A DNA stretch of 64,000 nucleotides, taken from NCBI GenBank assembly GCA_021399435.1, contig JAJTUP010000064.1, positions 124,001 to 188,000 of the forward strand, in the 5' to 3' direction. A program made the translations under genes and the position numbers. Shown piece after piece: positions 57,255-64,000 of the stretch. A model generated the notes under the pieces. That model was given only the letters and a program-made list of their open reading frames with translations, had not been told where the DNA came from and made no database searches. Every line of letters starts with the position of its first letter. Position 1 is the first letter of the stretch. The DNA comes from Diaporthe sp. PMI_573. Its lineage: Eukaryota; Ascomycota; Sordariomycetes; Diaporthales; Diaporthaceae.

Positions 57255-58486
57255 ATGGCGAAGAAGATCATTACAATTGTGGGCGTGACAGGCAGCCAAG
57301 TAAGGAAACATCCCATACTGGGACTCCCCACCAGCGTTCAGGGTACTAACCAGTAGCAGGGTGCCTCTGTTGCCGATGTCTTCCTTAGAGAGGGAGGCTG
57401 GCATATCCGGGGCATCACTCGCGATCCAAGCAAGCCGTCGAGCCAAGCTTGGGCAGACAAGGGCGTCGAGCTTGTCAAAGCCGATATTAATGACGTTGCC
57501 ACGTTGAAGTCGGCCTTTGCTGGATCAAACGTGATATTTGGCGTCACCGATTTCTGGGGAGTCGTGTACGACCCAAAAACACAAGCCCTGGCAGCGTCAA
57601 CTGCCCGGACCGAAACCGAAGTCGCCTACGAGGCCGAAAAGCAGCAGGGTCGCAACATTATAGACGCTGCATATGGTACAATTGAGACCTTGAATCGACT
57701 AGTCTTCTCAACTCTCTCGCATACGCGAAAGTGGAGTAACGGCAAGTATACCCACAATCTCCACTTCGACGCGAAGTGGGAGGGTGTGGAATACCTTAAG
57801 GCCACCTATCCAACACTAGACAAGAAGACCTCGTATCTGCAGGTTGGTCTATATGTGACTAACTGGAAGAAGGGTCTGCATATGGCCCGGCCGACTAAGG
57901 TGAGTCTTGGCTTCACAGGACTTGCACAGTCATCTGCTTCAAATAAGAGTGAAGTTAACGTATCGGTAGCAACCTGACGGTACTTTTCAGCTGAGTCTTC
58001 CCACAGATGGTGACGCGCTGGTCCCACTGGTCGAGGCGCGGCAGGACACAGGTATGTATTCCGTTCCGTGTTCTCTTAGAGAATTTGAACCGCTAAGACC
58101 GGACGCGCAAGGCAAATTCACCAAGGCTCTCGTCCAGGTTGAACCGGGCAAGAATCTGCTCGGCTATGGCAGCTTAATTAGCTGGAACGAATTTGCAGCT
58201 TTGTGGGGAAAGATCCATGGGGTGACGTGCCGCTACGAGCGCGTCGACCGTAAAGTCCTCGAAAACGCCGTTCCTGGCTGCATCGGCGAGGAACTGGCGG
58301 ATATGTTCGAGTACATTGGAGAGTTTGGCTATGATGGTCGTGATCCAAGCGTTGTTTATCCCGACAATGTAAGTGCTCGCCGTCTGAGCTGCTGGCTCTT
58401 TCTTACAACTATAATAGCTTGGCGTCCACGTTCCAGTATACACGATGGAAGAGTATATCAGGGGAGAAGAGTGGCCCGAGGTTTGA
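57255..58486 (+). CDS. NmrA-like NAD(P)-binding protein
   Basis: Five exons: 57255-57299, 57360-57899, 57991-58051, 58112-58368 and 58418-58486. All introns are GT-AG (60, 91, 60 and 49 bp) and join in frame to 323 residues. N-terminal Rossmann motif: IITIVGVTGSQGASVADVFL (GxxGxxG, completed across intron 1), then GWHIRGITRDPSKP and VELVKADINDVATLKSAF, the usual second and third strands. YEAEKQQGRNIIDAA and RLVFSTLS follow. The short-chain-dehydrogenase Tyr-x-x-x-Lys pair is not evident, as in NmrA-type redox sensors. The C-terminal part (SWNEFAALWGKIHGVTCRY, VHVPVYTMEEYIRGEEWPEV) fits fungal NmrA-like proteins. The role may be redox-dependent regulation or an enzyme; unknown. Intact. Confidence 0.92.
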
Positions 58487-59600
58487 CATGGTCGCCTCTT
58501 GATGAAGTCACTTTCTATATTAGTACTCCTGATAGAAATCAAACGACGTCAGCATTGTCCATTCGCCTTAATAGGCAGCCATCAATCGAAGTGGCAACTG
58601 CGTACTAATGCGTCGTATAAACTGTCTTAAGGCTAGGCAGTCAAGGTTGTGCAGACTATTTGGTGCATTTTACGAGCCGGAAGCAAACTTATATTACCAT
58701 GCGATGAAGATCATGCCACCTTCATCGATATAGCTCGTGCATTTGCAGGTGTCGAACCGCCTTTGTGCAGGACTAGTTGATGCTCCCTCTTGTTATCTCA
58801 ACGACGCAGTGTTGGAAGAACTGAGAGTTCCCCCTAAGCTTCAGGATCAAGATTAAAGTTTGAACTCCTACGATTAAGGTTCAAAGTCCTAGATGGGATC
58901 ATTCAAAGATATAAGGCCCCAAAGGGTCTCTCATTGAGATCATGAAAACATAACCAAGAATAATTACAATCGCGACAACAAGAACTACCTTTTGTCAAGT
59001 GCACTCAGCATTCCTGCGCGACACAACAACACGCAGTCATCCTCTTCAACTGCAGCTTGTTCAAACGAGTTTTCAGTCTCGTTGTAATACTGGAATGCGT
59101 GTGCGATTGAACAATCGATCCGCAGCTGCATATAACGCTCATATTGTCGGATCCCGGCGCATCTTCGACTCGGACGTTTCCACGGCGATCCAGTTGACTT
59201 GGGAGGAGTTAAAGGCATCATCGGAATCCCCTCGCTATCGGCATCATGACGATGTGCAAGTCCGAAAAATCATTCATTATCTTCGTCGTCACAAGAAGAA
59301 AGAGCAGGATCCAAGAGAAATATAGCCGGGGAGTTGCACTTCAGCAACTTCCAAAGCGAGGGATGATAACGGATTGATCATACGGTCTAATACAACGGAG
59401 GGATTATAAGGAAAGATGCCGCTTTTTGACCATAACGGGAGAATAGTAGTCTTCCTAGCTGTACGGCGGCGAATTTCCTATAGATTAAACAGAAAGTCAG
59501 CTTTATTAAAGTCCATAGCCTTATCCGCAATCTCCATCATAAGGTGGCAGCAAGTGCAACTGTGGGGCTAACGGGACTCTAACAGCTGCCGCAAGAAAGG
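58487..59600. other. Intergenic; ambiguous small frames
   Basis: 58985-59325 is open on both strands (plus: IVGSRRIFDSDVSTAIQL; minus: QLRIDCSIAHAFQYYNETE). Neither has a recognisable domain, so no gene is called. Confidence 0.35.
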
Positions 59601-59639
59601 GATTCAAAGAGTTGACTTTTCTTTGACGCCTATCCCCAA

Positions 59640-60150
59640 CGACACTGAGCTTCGCGAGCTCTTGACATCGCCTTCGGGCCCTCTTTCCTGTGTGGTGCTT
59701 CCGGCTCTTTTGAGCCTGGACTTTCCGGCTTCGCGAGCCTTCGACATTCTAGGCTCCACGCCCTCGACTTCCCGTACGGCCGACCTCTGCAGCCTTGGCT
59801 GCCCAGACGACATTCGCGGCATCCTGTTGCTTAACATTCCGGGCCTTGTTGCCCCCGACTTCTTTCGGGCTATCACACAGACCCCGAAGACACCCTTCTG
59901 CAGCCTCAGCTGCTCGACTTTCCGAGTCATCACACCCTCGCCCTCACCTGCAGCTTCGGCTGCCCAGACAACACCAGTAGCTATCAGCTGCTCGACCTCT
60001 TGGGCCCTCTTGGGCCCCCAACGTACAGGGGCCACAATGCCCCCCTGCCTTTCGTAGCTTCAAGCTGCGTGACCGACCTCTGCAGTTGCGTACTGCCCAG
60101 AGAACTTCTTTCTTCTGCAGCTCCGGCTGCTTCCTGGAGTACAACCGGGC
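59640..60150. repeat. GC-rich imperfect minisatellite built on TGCAGC..GGCTGC
   Basis: TGCAGC(C/T)T(C/T)(G/A)GCTGC or a close variant recurs at about 59786, 59898, 59948 and 60114, with related copies at 60056 and 60080, followed by CCCAGA or TCGAC. Units are about 50-110 bp apart and diverged. Both strands are open for long stretches as a result. Confidence 0.6.
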
Positions 60151-61172
60151 TCGACATTTCCGTCTCACCACCTCGAGACAGCGCAGACACAAACCGCTGG
60201 GTTGAAATGGTACAGAACTTTCCTGGAGACCGCGGAAGAAGGCGGTTGTCTTCTCCCGCAAAGCAGCGTTCTGGCCGCCTTGGGTTTTTCTCCTGTGAGG
60301 GTTTTCCCCAAGGATGCACGGCTTTGGTCGCAGCTACTGGGGATCTTAGGGGGCAAAGACTTCCTGCCTTAGGGCGTGGAAAGCTACTTGATCTATCTGT
60401 GTAAGAGAATTCTCGGTGACGGCTAGAGGGCTTGCCTACCGTGGCTGCCGTCACAAAAGGGGCCTCCAACGCGAGAGGAGAACATAATAAGGGGAATAGG
60501 AGACCAGAAGAGAGGAGGATAGGCAGATTTAAAAACTGTTGGAAGGCAGCACTTCGGGCCCGTCGGAGGCCCGGTGAGGGGCACCGTAGTATCGGCGAAA
60601 GGCACCGCAGCACCGCTCAGGCCCATACGGCGCCCAAGTCAGGGCTGAGCCTCGCTCAGGCCAGCGTGCATCGAGATCCATGAGGGATTGGCAGGTCAGG
60701 TTATAAGATGGGTGGCTAGACGCACTGGAATCACAATGTAGTTAGGTATCGTAACATAGCACGGAATGTTCAGATCCTGATCTGCCCTCAAGCAATCTTT
60801 GCACAGCATCTTCCCCTGACCTCTTGACAAAAACAAATATATCACGATACTCCAATCTGATCGGACAGAAAATAATAATATAGAGAGACGAGATTAATTG
60901 CTTCTTTCTAAAGGTTTTAAAAGATAACGCATAAGAAAGCCTTATTTATAGACCAGCCAGGTCTTAAGGAACATGCTACCCTACACCCCGGAACACTAGC
61001 CTTCTTATTATCTATAGCATTGCCGGCGGAAGCCCCCGGCTGCTTAATCACTAGCGCTCTAGTTACCATCTGTTTCAGTCTGTGCGAATATCCGTGTTCA
61101 AGAACTAACTGTTACTAACTGTTAAACTGCATAACGTTCATGCTCGGGGGGCTTTTTCTTGTCGCCTAAATA
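60151..61172. other. Unassigned
   Basis: Up to about 60680, GC-rich sequence with frames on both strands but no recognisable protein. After that AT-rich sequence without coding signal. Confidence 0.35.
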
Positions 61173-62021
61173 TTACCAGACCCAGAAACTCATAATAGAG
61201 GTAAACAGCGTCCATTCCCCTAGTAAGCGCCCTACATCACTGCCAGCCGCACCTAGGCAAGAGATGAAGGGCAAGAAATGCTCCGACTTCCCCAGCGGGT
61301 GAACCGCTTCACTGTCCGGAAAGTCCCATCTCCAATTGGCCACTTTTGCCCACTTTGCGGCTGGATCTGCTGTTGTAGCCGCCGCTTTCATGGCCTGTTC
61401 AAATTCTCGGTTGCTGGGTATCTCGGGCTCGCCCTCGCGGCCAAGGGTAGCGTTGATGAGGATGTCGAAGTTATGATAGCTTGAACCGCTTCCCAGGATC
61501 ATGTAGCCTTGATCACGGAGCGATTCCAACGCAGCACCCCATTTAAACGCTGCCTCCGTGCCCGCATCCCTTGCATTGGGGATTGACACCTGCACAACTG
61601 GCAAGTCCGCTTCGGGTCGCAGCATTTTCAAAGGTACCCACACGCCGTGATCCCAGTCTCGCTTATCATCTAGCACGGGGTTCAAATCGTGTTCGACGAA
61701 TCTCGCCTTCACGGCTTCGGCCAGCTTCACATCACCCTTTGCCGGATATTCGATCTCCCAGGCTCCTTCTGGCAAGTCTCCCGAGGCCTCCTCAGTGTAG
61801 TCGTACCAGACACCAGGTTCAGGACTATGTGAGATGTGCGGCACTTCGGTCTCCCAGTGGGCCGTGAGGACGATGACGCCCTTCACGTTGTCAAACACCC
61901 ACCGCACATCCTGGCAAAGCTTAACCATCTCTCGATGGTGAGGAGCGCCCAGTACCGCATAGGGTCCTCCCCCATGAGAGACGAATAAGACAGGAGCTCG
62001 CCTTAAGTTGGAAGTTGTCAT
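61173..62021 (-). CDS. Extradiol ring-cleavage dioxygenase, LigB/4,5-DOPA dioxygenase family
   Basis: 282 residues, intronless, ATG at 62021. Opens an aromatic ring next to a hydroxyl pair using a metal-bound active site. Conserved pieces: LFVSHGGGPYAVLG (first His), VIVLTAHWE (second His), RDWDHGVWVPLKMLRP (third His, catalytic acid-base region), LPVVQVSIP, ILGSGSSYHNF and HPLGKSEHFLPFISCLGAAG. These are the His positions of class III dioxygenases of the plant/fungal DODA group, and the length is normal for the family. The end (GEWTLFTSIMSFWVW) is hydrophobic, as usual. A TATA-like stretch lies about 90 bp upstream. The substrate is unknown; DOPA or a catechol is only the family prototype. 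Complete gene. Confidence 0.93.
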   Translation of the reverse strand: MTTSNLRRAPVLFVSHGGGPYAVLGAPHHREMVKLCQDVRWVFDNVKGVIVLTAHWETEVPHISHSPEPGVWYDYTEEASGDLPEGAWEIEYPAKGDVKLAEAVKARFVEHDLNPVLDDKRDWDHGVWVPLKMLRPEADLPVVQVSIPNARDAGTEAAFKWGAALESLRDQGYMILGSGSSYHNFDILINATLGREGEPEIPSNREFEQAMKAAATTADPAAKWAKVANWRWDFPDSEAVHPLGKSEHFLPFISCLGAAGSDVGRLLGEWTLFTSIMSFWVW

Positions 62022-62108
62022 GATGAGTAGGGGTTTAAGGAGGGGCAGACACTAGCGCAGACGATGGGTCAGCTTGGGTGGAATGGACAATACTGGAAGC
62101 CGGAACGC

Positions 62109-62122
62109 CCATATATATAGAT
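62109..62122 (-). promoter_or_regulatory. TATA-like element of the dioxygenase gene
   Basis: CCATATATATAGAT on the plus strand, about 90 bp upstream of the minus-strand ATG at 62021. Confidence 0.4.
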
Positions 62123-63271
62123 ATGTATGTATAATATATTATTAATTGGCTGTTTTAGATTGCATTATCCCGACTAGCACGGACCTGCACATGACCCGTC
62201 CCGACATTTCGCAATCTGCGAGACATCGGAATATCGGGATCTATTTGTACCCGCCTAAGTCGAATGACTCGTCTTGGGTACTCGACAAAAAAAAAAAGCC
62301 CCCGAGCATGAACGTTATGTGCTTGCAGTTTAACACTTAGTAACAGTTCTTTGGGGATGCTTGTCTTACCATTTCCTTCAAGATCGATTTCTAGTATACT
62401 TAGCTAGCTTTACTAGAAGTCTGCCTAAATTTACTGGAATTCTTAGATTACTGGTAAAGCTCCATTAATTTATTACTAAGAATATGTTTATCGGTAGTGA
62501 GGCTTCAACGCTGCGTGTCACGTTAGAGGATGCACCCAGGACGGTCAAGGCGAATGCAAGAATTTGCTTACTTCTCGCCTAGGCTGTTGCACGGGCTAAG
62601 TAAAAGGGCCCTGAGGTAATCCTTGTTAACGCGGGGGTCCCCCAACCATCGCTCGGGGATAAACTGCTGTGCGCGCCATGAAATATGCAGAATCATGGAA
62701 CAAAGCCCATTGCCAGATATCAGGAATAGTCTATGAAAAGTAACGTCGATATGCAATTACGAAGGGGCTTGTCCATTTAGGTATTAATGCTGGCGGTGTT
62801 GGGTTTCCAAAAAATGGTCCCCTCCAGTAGTAATGCCAGGCACGCTAATAGGGACCGGCGAATACAGACGAAGGTCTTCCCAGATGCAAGCGTCCAAATA
62901 CGCAAGCCTTTGTATGCTCGGGAGGCCAATCTCATTCTGAGATTTTTAAAAGACCGGACCTCCTCCGAATTTCGTCAGAACTCTAAAGTACTGGCTGAGA
63001 TGTCTCTATTGGCGGGAGGGGAGGATTTCATAGTGATAATCAGACACTCGCACGAGAAGCAAATAAAACGGAAATCCATAACAACAATCATTCCTATATT
63101 TCGGTCCTTTCGGCTCTGCTAATTGTAGATGTCATTGATCCGGGGGAAACTTTCCGATCAGGATAACCCAATATTCGGTCTCTGGTTCCCACCGAGTTCA
63201 TCAACTAACCGCGTAGTGTGTCCTCCTAAGGCAGTATTATACCGTCGAAGTGAAGGCCTGAAACTGAGGAC
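62123..63271. other. Intergenic; no gene supported
   Basis: Mostly AT-rich. The frame at 62787-63122 has no motif and is Arg/Ser-rich. 3' flank of the partial gene on the right. Confidence 0.4.
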
Positions 63272-64000
63272 CTAATCATGCTGAAACTTGGCAGCGAATT
63301 TCTTCTCCAATCCTTCATCCGTGAGGAGAGGGAGGCCAACCAGCTCGTTGTCCACCTCGGGATAGGCAGCACGATACTTTCCACTAAGGAGTGCAGCTTT
63401 GAGCAAAGGAAAGATGAGATTGAAGTCGGTTGGACCCTTCTCCAGATTTTTGAGAGCCTGCTCAAGCTCTTGCTGCGCGTCTACTCTTGTCTCCGTCCAC
63501 TGAACTGCCGGTGGACTGTACTTCTTCGCGATGGCCAAAACCTTGGCCTGGGTCAAGATGGTGTCGTGAATGAGTAGGTTTCGATTCTTGGTTGCTTCAG
63601 GGGCATTTAAGGCGCCGGCGACGGCTTTTCCAATGCTGTGAACACTGGTAGAGCTGAAGGGGTGTTCACCATTGTCAAAGATTTGAATCGAAGATGTATT
63701 CACATCAAGAATGAAGGGGTATTCGAGCATGTAATCCAGGAAAGCTCCCACGGAGAAGATCGTATAGTCAAGCAAACCCGTATCGGCCTTCTTTTTCAGG
63801 TACTCCTGGACTTGGGCCAATGGGTAGTTGATGGGAAGAGTCCGCGCCTTAGGGTCGGTCGACAAAGAACCCCAGTCGGCCGGAATATACCGCTTTACTC
63901 CAGCTTTGATGCAAGCTTCGATGATTAGCTCCTGATTCATGACGGCAGCGGATGCAAAGGTAGCGATTGCGACATCATTGCGTCGCAACGCCTCGACAAG
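63272..64000 (-). CDS. NmrA/isoflavone-reductase-like NAD(P)-binding protein, 5'-partial
   Basis: Minus strand, open to the right edge; 242 residues visible, ending at 63272. It reads LVEALRRNDVAIATFASAAV, then LIIEACIKAGVKRYIPADWG, typical of the segment after the nucleotide-binding loop in NmrA/isoflavone-reductase-like enzymes (GVKRxIPSxWG). Further pieces: NYPLAQVQEYLKKKADTGLL, YTIFSVGAFLDYMLEYP, ATKNRNLLIHDTILTQAKVL, and the C-terminal NELVGLPLLTDEGLEKKFAA. The Rossmann GxxGxxG start lies outside the window. It belongs to a subgroup different from the NmrA-like gene at 57255. Probably a reductase in secondary or aromatic metabolism, beside the dioxygenase; inferred only. Confidence 0.87.
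   Translation of the reverse strand, partial: LVEALRRNDVAIATFASAAVMNQELIIEACIKAGVKRYIPADWGSLSTDPKARTLPINYPLAQVQEYLKKKADTGLLDYTIFSVGAFLDYMLEYPFILDVNTSSIQIFDNGEHPFSSTSVHSIGKAVAGALNAPEATKNRNLLIHDTILTQAKVLAIAKKYSPPAVQWTETRVDAQQELEQALKNLEKGPTDFNLIFPLLKAALLSGKYRAAYPEVDNELVGLPLLTDEGLEKKFAAKFQHD

Noticed and set aside
59604..60613. Several 100-200 codon frames on both strands
   Set aside because: They follow from GC-rich repeats without stop codons; no domain or splice pattern.
1..64000. tRNA or rRNA genes
   Set aside because: No clover-leaf or rRNA signature was noticed by eye; a tRNAscan run would be needed to be sure.

Overview
The window is nuclear DNA of a filamentous ascomycete (Pezizomycotina, probably a Sordariomycete; the order is a guess). 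The evidence is short 55-110 bp spliceosomal introns, Zn(II)2Cys6 regulators, an RTA1-type membrane protein, an E-domain-containing NRPS, BED-hAT and Fot1/pogo transposons, and stop codons placed as repeat-induced point mutation (RIP) would place them.

Layout. 1-15498: the 3' part of a very large non-ribosomal peptide synthetase, visible architecture (C)-A-T-E-C-A-T-C-A-T-E-C-T-C, with one intron and one apparent frameshift. 16.0-25.4 kb: transposon-rich; a decayed hAT element, a few small host genes (J-domain protein, hypotheticals), an internally deleted hAT derivative with perfect 22-bp terminal inverted repeats, and a half hAT element abutting it. 26.5-32.2 kb: host genes: a Zn2Cys6 regulator, an RTA1-like 7-TM protein, and a secreted repeat-rich protein divergent from it. 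33-41.4 kb: small, odd and broken genes: a MADS-box-like relic, a DUF3716-like protein, a decayed BCS1-type AAA ATPase, an AflR-type zinc-cluster protein, two unrecognised coding remnants and a retropepsin-fold protein. 42.3-50 kb: hAT and Fot1 relics. 50.4-52.0 kb: an MFS molybdate-anion-transporter-like gene with a frameshift. 52.7-55.1 kb: an intact Fot1/pogo element with 172-bp inverted repeats and TA target duplication. 55.6-64 kb: a beta-carbonic-anhydrase-like gene in decay, an intact five-exon NmrA-like gene, a GC-rich repeat block, a LigB/DODA-type extradiol dioxygenase and a second NmrA/isoflavone-reductase-like gene running off the right edge.

How the genes work together: the NRPS would make a peptide with at least two D-residues. 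No tailoring gene is directly next to it in the window, so its cluster partners, if any, lie to the left. The AflR-like regulator, MFS protein, NmrA-like proteins and dioxygenase could belong to secondary metabolism, but nothing links them to the NRPS. Several otherwise well-conserved genes (NRPS, secreted protein, J protein, MFS protein) each carry a single frame slip, two of them in simple-sequence tracts; this may be assembly error or real decay and should be resolved before any is called a pseudogene.
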